A stretch of 64,000 nt of DNA from Heliocidaris tuberculata (Eukaryota; Echinodermata; Echinoidea; Camarodonta; Echinometridae): contig CM046839.1 in assembly GCA_025618425.1 (NCBI GenBank), forward strand, positions 2,604,831 to 2,668,830, read 5' to 3'. A model generated the notes under the pieces. It saw only the letters and a list, made by a program, of their open reading frames with translations, had not been told where the DNA came from and made no database searches. Shown piece after piece: positions 47,152 through 58,600 of the stretch (position 1 is the first letter of the stretch; each line of letters opens with the position of its first letter). The translations under genes were made by a program, and so were the position numbers.

Positions 47152-49547
47152 GTATGTATTGACCTTCTATTTAGAATGTAGTCACTTTTTTGATAACTAG
47201 ATAACTAGTCTTAGTGGGTTGTAATAATTACATCCCTCCCCCGCCCCAACCACTTTCCTGGGATTTAGGTGGTAAACAGGACTTTATATGGGACATAATA
47301 GACTAGAATGACTCTAGACATGAACTTGGTGTACCGAATGGAAATTCACATTTTCCAACTGCATGAAGACAGGATGTTTCAATTAAACGGAAGAAATTAA
47401 TTCTATCATTGTGGTTGCATTATTCTTTAATCCTTTGTCTGATTCTCTGAAAAGATTTTGCAAAAAAACTTCGTCACTTGATGTTAACAAGAACGATATC
47501 TTTTGACATTTTGACATACAAATTTTATAGCATGAAAGTACAATTAAGGTGCGTCTATTTAAAGGAGGAGGGGGTTAACGTTTTGCGCTTGTCTGTAAAT
47601 TTAAAGATCTGAGGACCCATTTACCCTCTTGTCTGCAAATATGAAATTCTGAGAACCCTTTTGGAGGGATGGTGGGAAATTTTGGTGGGACACAATTTCT
47701 ATTAGTTTAAAATGTACCAATGACTCTTTTGAAAAAGACTATTTTAAAGTGCTGCAATTACCATGATTACAATTACGATTAAATTTATATGAATCGCTAA
47801 AGTGGGACTAGATATAGATGTTTACTTCATATTTTACCATGGACTAGATATAGATGTTTACTTCATATTTTACCATGGACTAGCTATAGATGTTTATTTC
47901 ATGTTTTGCCGTGAGAAGGGTTATGGTACCAAAACCAATAGCACTGGCACATTTTCATGCTTGAAGCAAAGCTATTTTATTTACATTTGTTTGTCAGATA
48001 TTGAGAGATAGCCCCCCCCCCCCCCCACGCCTGAGATTCTGATCTTCTCCAAACTGTACTTCTAAATGTCTACCGTTTAACATCATTTCACGTCATTCGA
48101 GAAGTTGCTTTTGCCTCATTAAAGACTAAGTGGACCAGGCTAGCGTTTCAAATGTTCTTTACGTGACTAAATTGTGTAAGATGACTCAAAATGCTCGAAG
48201 TACTAGATCTGAATCTATAAGCTTTATTGATAGCTCTGTAAGTAAATTTTGCTTTTAACAAAATATCGGCTATCAGAGTGCTTTACGAGCATTGTAATAG
48301 AATAAACGAACTCAGAGGAAAGCATTTCTTTAAAAATGAAAATTTTAGATAATCCCAGCAAGACGTAGGTTTGTCTTCTACTGACGTATTTCAGGCTATT
48401 AATACCTATTTTCATTACGGATGTCTTATTTGCCCTTTCCGATGTTTTTAAACACATTCATGCACAATTTTACCACAAGAAAGAACTTCCAATGGATAAC
48501 AAACCGTACCCGTTTTAAGTTAACGCATAACTCTCTAAAACATGCTTTCTGATCCCTAAAGTCCGGCTCACACGAAGCAACATTATTTTGCTGATGTTGG
48601 GACCCCGTCAGTGGCATGAAGGTTGTTCTTTCGCATCATGAAAGATTGATATCGTTTAAAAAGTAATCGCAAAATAAACAGTGCAAACAATACTTTTAAT
48701 ATCTGGCTTATGCGTTAATTGCCTTCACAGGCTCAATTAGCAGATGATGGCTCAATAGAAATGAAGCCTCGTGTGGGCCCGGATTAAGATCGCGAAAGGG
48801 ATGTTTAAAATCAGTGGGGATGCGCACTTTTGGTGTACTATCTCAAAGATTATTCCCCTCCCCCGTAGTATACAGTTCCTGAAGAGTGCCTCACACCCGA
48901 TCCTCGGCCTCGTCTGGTATTTGTAACTAGAACATAATAAGAAAATAAATCAGTTTAATATGGCGTGCTGTTCTTCATCCTCGGAACCCCGCTTCGGAGC
49001 ATGCATGAAAGAAAAACAGAAACGCTGATCGATAAGTCCGCCATTTTGAGCAGACGTTTTATAATTGTTTGTGGCCTTGTATTGCAAATGTCTTCACACA
49101 ACAGTTCTCCTCACCTTTAACTTGACCGCCCTAAAGTTATATACTTTATGATGTATGCATGGACCAACTCTTCCCTGTTACATGTATCTTCAGCAGTAAT
49201 GGTAGTATGTTTTGGATCCCTTGAGTCCGAGATGCTTTGTAAGAGATTATTTAAGTCACTTGGCAACACTTATCTACACATTTCACCCCATTCTCTAGAA
49301 AAAAATGGATTCCAGCTAGGATGTCTAAGCCACTGTGCCTCGTCGTGAAAACTGCACAAGTAACACAAAAAGATATCCTGTTATTCTGCCGGTCAGCAAT
49401 GTTTCAAAACAGGTGCCTTGGCATCGTTTTAAATGCGTCTGTTAATCGTTCTCTTTGCATGTTAATAAACGCTAATCTACTGGATGGGAGTTATTCTATC
49501 ATAAAACTCAGTGGTTACCATGGCAATATATCTTTTCTATTTTCTAG
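47152..49547 (+). other. Synaptotagmin intron (2.4 kb, phase 0)
   Basis: It interrupts C2A directly before its first calcium-binding loop. It holds three 36-bp tandem repeats at 47805-47912 and a C homopolymer near 48011. I see no other gene. Confidence 0.8.
47805..47912 (+). repeat. 36-bp tandem repeat, three copies
   Basis: Units at 47805, 47841 and 47877 start GGACTAGATATAGATGTTTA. The first two are identical and the third has five changes. The unit is 12 codons long, so a frame stays open across it, but it lies inside an intron. Confidence 0.9.
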
Positions 49548-49700
49548 GATCCTACAACAGGTGCGTCCGACCCCTATGTTAAGCTGTGCCTGCTCCCTGA
49601 GAAGAAACATAAGGTGAAGACAAGGGTTCTTAGAAAAACCCTTAATCCTATCTACGAAGAAACGTTTACCTTCTATGGATTGGCATACAACCAACTACAG
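49548..49700 (+). CDS. Synaptotagmin-4/11 exon: core of C2A
   Basis: Fifty-one codons, phase 0 at both ends, between TTTTCTAG and CAG|GTAGGA. It encodes [12 protein letters not shown], with the first two calcium-ligand aspartates, then [19 protein letters not shown] and ETFTFYG. The [17 protein letters not shown] string is very close to that of Syt4 and Syt11, and this is the main reason for placing the gene in that subfamily rather than Syt1 or Syt7. The basic KKHKVK segment is the polybasic strand of C2A, which binds acidic lipids in this family. Confidence 0.92.
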
Positions 49701-49978
49701 GTAGGAAGAGATTCAAATTATGATACTTTTTGGTGGTGCAGCACAGGAGGAATACAATTTATTTAAAAGATAGAAAAGAGAGAAAGAGAAGGAGAGTGGG
49801 GAGATGTAGAGGAAATTGAGATGGAGAAGGAGAAGGAGTGAAAGGGAGAGGGGAAACGGGAAAAGTAGATAGAAAGTAAGGAACAGGATCGAGATAGAAG
49901 GAGAGAAAGAAAGTGGAGAAGTTAGTAACGAGAGAGAGAGAGAGAGAGAGCGGGATGGAGGGAGAGAAAAAGAGATAC

Positions 49979-50032
<54 letters not shown>

Positions 50033-50313
50033 GAAAAGGTGAGGAGGGCGGAGTGGAGGGAAATGGAGGGACGCTTGTATTTTCTCTTCCAATGAATATG
50101 ATTAAAAACTATATGATCAATCATATCATATAGCTTACTGGCAAAAGTTTAGAACGAATGAATTTATGTCGTGATTAAGATAACCCAGTTATAACCTACC
50201 GGTACTTTCGGTACGAAATCGATGATTCACGGGAGGGAAGATTTTTCAGGAGCTTGTATCGTCTTGTATTGCCGTAATGAACAATTTGAGGTCTTGTATC
50301 ATTTCTCCAATAG
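49701..50313 (+). other. Synaptotagmin intron with a GA-rich tract
   Basis: Phase 0 intron. About 280 bases (49762-50040) are nearly pure purine on the + strand, including about 20 perfect GA units near 49981-50023. Confidence 0.85.
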
Positions 50314-50460
50314 GGTGTAACTCTTCACTTTGTGGTGATGAGTTTCGATCGATTCTCCCGTGATGAGGTGATTGGGGAGGTAGTGATGCCGTTGTCGAAC
50401 GTCGATTTGAGCACGAGACCTGTCAATCTGTGCAGAGATATCAAGCCCCGGAATACACGG
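50314..50460 (+). CDS. Synaptotagmin-4/11 exon: end of C2A
   Basis: Forty-nine codons, phase 0 at both ends (CCAATAG acceptor, CGG|GTAAGT donor). The third top-loop reads VMSFDRFSRDEVIGEV. Where Syt1 has its Asp230 ligand this protein has Ser, the substitution known in Syt4 and Syt11. The Asp232 and Ser235 equivalents are kept, and the Asp238 position is Glu. C2A should therefore bind calcium weakly or not at all; this is inferred from the family. The exon ends with the short C2A-C2B connector, CRDIKPRNTR. Confidence 0.92.
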
Positions 50461-50977
50461 GTAAGTGCACTGTCTCAACATATCCGTTGAATTTCCGTAT
50501 ACTTTAGATCTCTGCTTATTAGCACATTAATAATATCATTGTTACCATTGTTTTGTTCTTTCATGAATTCTCTCTCTCTCTCTCTTTCTCATCCTCCTTT
50601 TCCTCTTCTCTTATTCTTTGGAAAATAACCCCGTGATAGTGGAAACCTGCTTGCTGCAGAATTATGAACCTTCCGAATTTGTAACTTTCGGGAAAAAAAT
50701 ATGAGCATTCCCTAAGGTTGATATGATAAAATAAACATTTATGATTTTTTTCTCAAAAATAGAATATATAGATAATTGCGGATGTAGAATAAACAAAACA
50801 ACACAAAAACAACTTTTTCATATAGTAATAACCTTTAGATGAAGCTTCCAGAATGAAAGCTAAGATTATCGATAAGCCTTCTCATGTGTCATCCTTCCGT
50901 TTCACTTATGTAAATGATTACTTAGTTCGTTTTTTGATGGTTCATAAATCACTTTCATTTTCTCATATTTTGTTTAG
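50461..50977 (+). other. Synaptotagmin intron (phase 0)
   Basis: A 517-base intron with a short (CT)n run near 50571-50590. It lies between the C2A end and the C2B start, and contains nothing else I recognise. Confidence 0.8.
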
Positions 50978-51104
50978 ATCCCCAAGTCACAAGGCCGTGG
51001 TGAGTTGCTGACGTCATTGTGCTATCAACCAGCAGCTAACCGTCTTACTGTGGTAGTCCTCAAGGCAAAGAACCTACCCAAGATGGATGTCACCGGACTC
51101 GCAG
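50978..51104 (+). CDS. Synaptotagmin-4/11 exon: start of C2B
   Basis: Acceptor TTTTGTTTAG, donor GCAG|GTAAAT, ending in phase 1. It encodes [43 protein letters not shown] and LTVVVLKA are hallmarks of the first C2B strands in Syt4/11. The KMD aspartate is the first C2B calcium ligand. Confidence 0.92.
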
Positions 51105-51757
51105 GTAAATACTAGGATTGGTGAAAGATAAAGTAGTAATTAAAGAAGGATAAGATGAAAAAGATTTTTAAAATGGGAAAGGAGAAGAATAAGAAATAAC
51201 AAGAAAAAAAAAGGAAGAAGAAGAAGAAGAAGAAGAAGAAGAAGAAGAAGAAGAGGAAGTGGAAGGATTTATCATTTAATCTTTATTGTAAAAACATTTA
51301 ACAATCAAATAAAGAATGAACATAATTATAACCCAGGACCGAGGTTTACATGAAAGTATAAGTTCCTCAGGCACAGTAACATAGCATACATACTTAGAGA
51401 AAAAGCACAGTTAAAGTATAAAGTTACAATACGTTGCAGATATGTCAAATGATTAAATATATAAGAAGAAGAAAAAGAAAAGAAGGTAGACAATAACAAA
51501 AAGAAGAAGACGGAAAGCAAATAGTATGAATATATAAATAAAAGCGTACATGATAATCGGGAATCTGAACAGGTGCAAATCGAATAATGGATTTTTGCAG
51601 TGTAACTATTTCGGCACGTTCATTTCCACAGTATCGCCGCCGTCTTGTTTGAAAAATAGTGATTTGTTATATTTTTTGTCTTCTAGAAGAAATCATGCAA
51701 ATAACCAATGCTATTTGTGCCTGTTGTTTTTATCACTATTCTATTCGTTGTTTATAG
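51105..51757 (+). other. Synaptotagmin intron with an (AAG)n tract
   Basis: Phase 1 intron. AAG/GAA triplets fill about 51210-51255 within a longer A/G-rich stretch from 51120. Confidence 0.85.
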
Positions 51758-51912
51758 ACCCGTACGTGAAGATATATGTGATGTACCGCAACCAGCGACT
51801 AGCTAAGAAGAAGACTCGTCTTAAGAAGCGAACCCTCAACCCTGTCTTCAATGAGTCCTTCCTCTTCGATATACCCATGGAAGGACTGGAGTATCTCAAG
51901 ATTGAATTTCAG
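51758..51912 (+). CDS. Synaptotagmin-4/11 exon: core of C2B
   Basis: It starts in phase 1 (G|AC gives Asp of DPYVKIYV, the second C2B ligand) and ends in phase 0 at TTTCAG|GTATAG. It contains the polybasic strand [15 protein letters not shown], which in synaptotagmins binds PIP2, AP-2 and SNARE complexes, and then [33 protein letters not shown] again matches Syt4/11 best. Confidence 0.92.
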
Positions 51913-52258
51913 GTATAGCTTGGGCAATTTCGCAACATTCTTTTCACACGGCAATGCCACAATAAGTGAATGTTGTTGGTTCACGTTTAACACATAGGGA
52001 TAGCTAAGTATTTAGGATCGTTGCATATTTCATAATATAATATCTCTTTTTGATTTTTTACATCAGATAATCAACTACAAAAGGAAAAGAAAAAAAAAAG
52101 AAACAAAAATGCAACATGCGTAGACCTGTGTTGTAATGAAATTCTCAAATAACCTACACTTATCTGCATCTACTATATATAAGCTATATGCAGCTATAAG
52201 AAAGTTAATTAGGTGACTTTGCGCTAAATTCAGTTTTCATTTCCCATTATTCCATCAG
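51913..52258 (+). other. Synaptotagmin intron (346 bp, phase 0)
   Basis: A/T-rich intron with an A-rich run near 52078-52110 and the acceptor TTCCATCAG. Nothing else is seen. Confidence 0.85.
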
Positions 52259-52411
52259 GTGCTCGACCACGATAGGGTGACGAAGAACGAAATCATCGGC
52301 CGATTGGTGATTGGACGAGATGAAGATGGAGAGGCCGAGTCACAGCACTGGAAGGAGATCATGCAGAATCCTCGTAAACAGATAGCAGAGTGGCACAAAC
52401 TCACCGAATAA
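52259..52411 (+). CDS. Synaptotagmin-4/11 last coding exon: end of C2B
   Basis: Fifty codons plus TAA at 52409-52411. The third C2B loop is VLDHDRVTKNEIIGRL. Both loop aspartates are present and the last ligand position is Glu, as in Syt4/11. Vertebrate Syt4 has Glu at the second position where this protein keeps Asp, so C2B may bind calcium better than the mammalian protein. The domain ends HWKEIMQNPRKQIAEWHKL, which includes the conserved C-terminal WHxL motif. The seven exons encode 424 residues; mammalian SYT4 is about 425, so little is missing upstream. Confidence 0.93.
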   Translation: MLDHDRVTKNEIIGRLVIGRDEDGEAESQHWKEIMQNPRKQIAEWHKLTE

Positions 52412-52977
52412 CTCCAGAAAAAAATCTCTGAATCTGTATCAAAGATAAAGGAAAGGTTCCAAAAACAAGTTCAAAAGATAAATCTCTGAAACATAAAATA
52501 TCCTCTCCCATAAAAGATTATTTTTGTATTGGTTACAATCCCGGTTTCAGTAGAAGTTTAGATTTTTAAATATCCACCCTTTACTGGACTCTGCATTTTC
52601 AGTCATTCTACATTCACATTCATGAATGGCGCCGTTTTGTATTGAACACATTCCTGTATGACGTTCGTGTCACGTGATCAATTGACGTCGTATTTGATAG
52701 TGTCTGGCAAATCAATGATAAAATGCCATGTGTGGATAAGAAATCAGTCAAAATCAGGGAACAGTTTGGTTTTGATATTTGCTCGTGCCCTTGCTCGCAT
52801 TTCGTCATGTTTCATCGGTTTTTATTCGTCTGTAAGTTATGTATCAACGGTAAAAGAAATGATTAATCATTACCAAATATACATTGAATTTCATCACAAT
52901 GATTTAAGGTTGTCATCACTTTGAATGAAAATTTCACTTTATTTAAAATTAAGAGGTAATTGATGTAATTCCGATCT

Positions 52978-53035
52978 CTAAAATCATATTTGATTAATAC
53001 ACGTCTGTAAAAACCCAATTACATACATACATGCA
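52978..53035 (+). mobile_element. SINE 3' tail, copy C
   Basis: 'catatttgattaatacacgt' and 'ctgtaaaaacccaattaca' match the tail of the SINE copies at 11060 and 11905, then run into CATA repeats. It is a 5'-truncated copy, probably inside the synaptotagmin 3' UTR. Confidence 0.6.
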
Positions 53036-54304
53036 TATCACATAGACGGGTGTATAGTAAGAACAATATGCTTGTTGTAATGTAATAATTTTATTATGTG
53101 TACGGTAAGAAAATGCAAAATTGGGTCAGCAGTATTTTTCGACAAAAATTGCATGTGTTCATTGATATTTGAAGCATAATACTGATTTCTACAACTATAT
53201 TTTAGAGAAAAACCGATAATGATATTTTTACAGTTTGAAATTGTATGCTGTATTTCAGGCGTTTCGCAAACAACGAAAGGGAAAATGAAAACATTTATTA
53301 GTTGACTAAAGGCACCAATATCATTTATTCGCGTTTATTAACTATTGATTCAATGCACCAAAAGATTAGAGGTCTCTCAGTGACAAATCGTTACAGCAAT
53401 TATTAGGGAAATCAGATTATATTCTTGTAAATGGTTGCAGCATTGCGAATATTATGTTTATAATTTGAGTTTAAGAGCTTGATGGATAAATTATATGATT
53501 GTTTTCATAAATAGGTACATTATTGTCAATTTGAGTCAATTTAAGTGAAATGACTTTTGCAACATCTCTTTTAGACTTGGGGCGGACTCCTCCTAATCAC
53601 TGAAAGATAGAAAAACAAAAAGTTATTTGAGCACTGGGATGTGAAAATTAACTTTATTTCAATTACAATGGAATTATTGAATAAAAGTTATGGCTGAAAC
53701 TAATGGTTTATAATATGTGTAAATTGTACATGAAATATTTTAGATACATAAAGAATATTCAATATTATATTAATTGGAGTTTTATGAAACTAAATTTTAA
53801 GAAATATATTTGCTGAATTATTAAGAAATATATATCAGGCAAGAAAGATGGGGGCAGTAATATCCAAGCTTTTGGATAATAATTAAAAATGACTGATTCA
53901 CATTTAAACCAAGAGAAGAGTACACGTTTATGTTATTCTAATTTGAATTTGATAACATCTATCATGTCTACTTCATAATTATTGGATTACTTGGTTAGAA
54001 TTAAATTGAAACATTGGTATAATGTGATCATTGGATGATTACCTAAATTCAATAAAATAATGATTTGACAATGGAAAATGCGGCTCTTAAAAGTTCACGT
54101 TGGCGCGTAGGAGTTGCCAATAATTCACGTAATTTCAATTTGTACTCGCAATTTACGTCCAGGTTGTAGAATGATTAGCTTCTATTACCAATGGGTTACC
54201 ATGGTTACTACTAGAAGGCGTCTTTGCCGATATTAGCTTCCTAGAGGGGAAAAGAACATAAGATTTTAACCGACACTGTCTGATGTACAATTTTTAAAAT
54301 TATT

Positions 54305-54840
54305 TTAAAGGGTTATTTTTGTAGGCATCAATAATCATTCTTTTTTCTATGATGCAGAAAATATAATTGATGTTGCATGAAAAATGATAATCACATTTTA
54401 TAGGGGGAAGAACAAATATCATTTTGTAGAAAACAATGACATGTACGATCTACTTTTATAGAGATCATTTTTGTAGGCATCTTTTCTCATTTTTCAATGA
54501 TACAAAAATGTAATTGTTTTAATTCATTTTAATGGAAATGAAAATCAATATTTACAGGGAAAAACAAATTTACTTTGATAAAGGCACTGGCATGTGCGAT
54601 TTTTATTTTCTTTGTAGATATCATTTGTGTATGAATTATTTTTTATTTTCAACTTTAAAAAGTGTTATCAATTTTACATTGCCATGAAAATCATATGGTA
54701 CAAATATTATATTGTAAAGACATTAAAATTGACCACTGTTTTTGAAGGACATTTTTTGTAGAAATTGTTTATCAGTTATTGAAGATAAAAAAATTATTAT
54801 TACATTTGCATGACAATGAAAACCATTGTGTTTATAGACT
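54305..54840 (+). repeat. Degenerate tandem repeat, about 150-bp period, about 3.5 units
   Basis: The motif TTTTTGTAGGCATC recurs at about 54316 and 54468, and in changed form at about 54621 and 54752, giving spacings of about 152, 153 and 132. Each unit continues with ATTTTTC-ATGATAC-AAAA, then CATGAAAATGATAATC, then ACAAAT and GACATG motifs in the same order. No coding frame runs through it. Confidence 0.65.
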
Positions 54841-55190
54841 AATGTGCTTCAGGGTGTACATACATTATGAATAGTATTCATTATACTCCTTAGGAATAAA
54901 CATATTTATCACGCTGTATATAAATAATGAAACCCAGCTCTCCCTATGCTTCTCCGCACTGTAGATAAAAAATTTAAAAATTCCAGTGTTACACGCTTGT
55001 ATATTGAGCTTCTGTAAACGAGGAAGAAATGTGAAAAAGATCACATGAAGATGACAACAAGAGAAAGCTAAAAAGAGATATATGTATATAATGACAAGAG
55101 TATGTAATTTTATTTCGTGCTATTGTGTTGATAAGCGTCCAATGTAGTATAAGGCCAACCCAATTTTAACGAAAAATAGTACTGTGATAA

Positions 55191-55196
55191 AATAAA
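55191..55196 (+). promoter_or_regulatory. Candidate distal poly(A) signal
   Basis: AATAAA with a T/GT-rich element (ttttgtgaatgtgtcttttttc) starting about 30 bases downstream, the normal arrangement of a cleavage site. Confidence 0.4.
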
Positions 55197-55435
55197 AGAT
55201 ATTTTATGATTATAGTTAAATCATTTTGTGAATGTGTCTTTTTTCTTTTTTTACATTCGTCGATGTGTGAACACTTTAGCGATTTTATGATTTACAAATG
55301 GAACAGAAATTTTCATTGTAATAAGTTCGAGGGCATTATAGCGTTGGGAGGGGGGGGGGGTGGGAGTGAAAAGGAATTATAAGCTGGCATTTCCCCCAAA
55401 ATATGAAGTGTGCATTTAGCGGAGGAAGGGAGAGA

Positions 55436-55512
55436 TGGGGAGAAAGAGATGTAGAGAGAGAGAAAATGAGAGAGAGAAGGGAGGGAGAGAGAGAAAGAGG
55501 CAAGTGAGAGAG

Positions 55513-55559
<47 letters not shown>

Positions 55560-55605
55560 GAGAGAGAGAGAGAGAGAGAGAGAAAAAAAAAAGAAGAAGA
55601 AAAAG
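55436..55605. repeat. GA-rich purine tract
   Basis: About 170 bases of GA, GGA and AAG on the + strand, including about 20 perfect GA units. Arg/Glu- and Ser/Leu-rich frames across it are artefacts. Confidence 0.9.
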
Positions 55606-58600
55606 GAGAAGAAATGACCAAAAATGTAATGGTAGAAGGTGCCAGATAGAAAATAGAAAATGAAATAAGCATAAAAATATGGCTATTAAATCGGGGAAAA
55701 AGTACAGTGCAAGGTACATGGTTGAATTTACACTTAACATGTATCAGAAATGATCATAGAAAACACCACTTAGAGACATTGATATAAATCATATGATGAA
55801 AGGCAAGATAAAGTTGGATTTAAGTTTGATAAAATGTTGATCACGACGGCATTGATTAAAGATAACATCTCCATTGAGAAATTTAAATGACATCGCAATG
55901 TTATAGTTCCATGGTATTAGAATTTATTAATGATTATAAACAAACACAGATAATATATGTCTTTTTTTTCTTTTAGTTTTTTAAAATCAAAATCAAGAAA
56001 AAACAATTACAGAATCACGACAAAACTATCTACATAATTGCACAAAGCAGCATATAAAAGGTAAAGAAAAGCAAATCTATTAATCATTAAAATCAATTCT
56101 CCACTTTTTGAAGTGTAAAGAAAGTTTTTTTTTTTTTTTTTTTTTTTCTTAGCTATAAAGTATTCTAAATCCTTGCTAGATTTCAAAAGAGCCAAAACCC
56201 CTCAATATTAAGAGATTTACCTTGGAATTTACTAACATAAAGGTAATACATTAACATAAGAAAAATGTAAGTTAAAAATAACACATATATCTATAACTCG
56301 GGCCTACATATCTCGTTCATTGTGTTGTCAGTCACACAGCCGTGGATGGATTGTAAGCATTCATTATTGTAAAATCTCACTGCTTAAAGTGCGCCACCTA
56401 TTGATCTCAAAGGATACATTTCTAAGTGGTTATATTGCAAAGTTTTTTTCTCTCTTTAAAAAAAAATTCTTTCTCCCCTTCATACCATCCTTAAAGGTAT
56501 TACAGATTTGCATTTGATTCATTGATATTTATGATTTCATGAAATATTACCACTGTATCTCCAGGGTACATCTGTAAGAAATATATATTGTAGCCTGTCA
56601 CAAAATCTTAGGGGGGGGGGGGGTCATGTAATAATTATTTGGTAATTATTTCGACTACACTGCTTGCTCGTGTAATAAAGCTATTCCTCCAATAACTCCT
56701 TTAAACTAAAATTGTAATTTTGATCATAACACTGATTGTTTTTACTTTGTAGAATGGGTATAAATCCTACGTTTTGTAGTAGTTACAGAGATGATTACCT
56801 GACCAAAATAAAAGACGACTATGATAAATGTTTCCGTTAGCTTTTTTCAACATTCACGATTCAAGATTCCAGATTCAAGTATATACATGTATAATACAGA
56901 AATACCCTTTCCACTGGCGTTGGTCTTGGTCATGTTGTCATGTTTGTATATAGATAGAATGAATTCACTGACCCGTACAATCAGGTAGCGAGAAACTTCG
57001 ATTTAATGGTAACGGTGCTTGAATATGATAATAGGTATGCTCAAGTGATTTTCATTGTTGGCTAATAGCAGGAGGAATTCCTATTTAAACTGCTCTTTCG
57101 TCATGTCTGGAGCTTAGAGATCGTGACTATAACACAAGAAGTAGGTCTATTCATTTGATGACAAATTAAAATATGCACTATACTCGGTCTAGGGTCAACA
57201 ACGAAGAGGAAAAGACCGAACCCTTAATTGTATAGCAGTGTAAGTTGCAGTATATGCTGTTAATTTTACGTTATTAAAAAGAAATTGCCGTAAAATACAA
57301 CGGTATTTTGATGATATATCACAAAATGTTGTAAGAAAATTGTCCATTATTTGCCTAAGATGCCACTTACTGATTATGCAGAGATTCGGTTTATATTGAT
57401 CGGAAATAAAATCAAAATCTTAAAGTATATACTATTTGATATGTTATTTCATATTTGTAATTATGAATAGAAAACGTCTTGTGTCCCTATATGTAGGTGC
57501 AGTCAATAACAAAAAAAATGTAATATAATTTCAAACATTCCGCTCTGGAGGTTATCCGAATGATGTAACAGTGATCAACACAAAATGAGTAAGAGAATCG
57601 TATTTACAAACTCCTACTCGATAAGAAATATAAAAAAAACTACTCTCCCTTATAAGGATGTGACCGCTAAAATAATTCAGTATTATTGTAATATTTCAAG
57701 GGGCTATAAGACCCTTGATATGCCTCAATGAGAACTGAATTAATTAAACAATGCACATTATTATTATTTAATGCACATTTCTTAGCTTTTAAAATTCCTG
57801 AAACAATATATTTTTAGTTTTCTCATCCGATTTAGAAGTAGAAATAGAAGTAGCAATAATATTCCCAGGGTAAAATATTACTCCCATATATTATCGCTTT
57901 TCGCTCATTTATGATGTTCATTCTTTTGACAAAAAATATATATATCTGGATTTCTATCAATACAACAAATTTCAATTACACTTATCCCTACAAACCCTTT
58001 AAATTAAGACTCTCTTTCTAGATCGCTTGTGTCATTTCATAGTTCTCTCTTTACTCACTTACATGTTTTTATAGAGACTCGATCTCTATATAATTTTTTT
58101 TCATCCCTGCCTATCTTTATATTCTGTGTTTCCCTACTAAATGGAGGAAAACAAAATATCGGGTTCCCATAATACCATACCGAGTATTGTGCAAGGAGTC
58201 ACATTTTCACATCACCTTACATTCTATAACCTCTTGATCGGGATTTCAACAATACACATGTTTGGCCGATCGAGTTACACCGAGAAAATACCTTTTATAT
58301 TGTTGATCAAAATAGCTCTTTATTTGAAGAGAAAGGGAAAGAGAAAATGGTTCGGGGGGGGGGGGGGGGGGGGGACTGTGACGTCACGAAATAATTCACC
58401 TGCCAGCTGTCAAGGTTATCATGTGATTGACCTTTGACCTTAGGGGAATTTATCAACGTCACTTGGCCGGTGGGACAAAGCAATCTGTATCGACGAATAA
58501 ATCTGAGGTGAAATTTTCGTAGAAAAAAAACAAACCTTATACATGCCTTACCCGCTCTTGAAGTATGTGAGGGAAACTTTAGACCAGGGTGTTGGTATAT

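Larger units (their letters stand above)
52412..55215 (+). other. Probable 3' UTR of the synaptotagmin gene, about 2.8 kb
   Basis: A/T-rich sequence without coding potential after the stop codon. AATAAA-type signals occur near 53681, 54052 and 54897. The one at 55191 is followed by a GU-rich stretch, so I favour it as the distal end. A SINE tail (52978-53035) and a diverged tandem repeat (54305-54840) lie within. The length is an inference. Confidence 0.45.
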
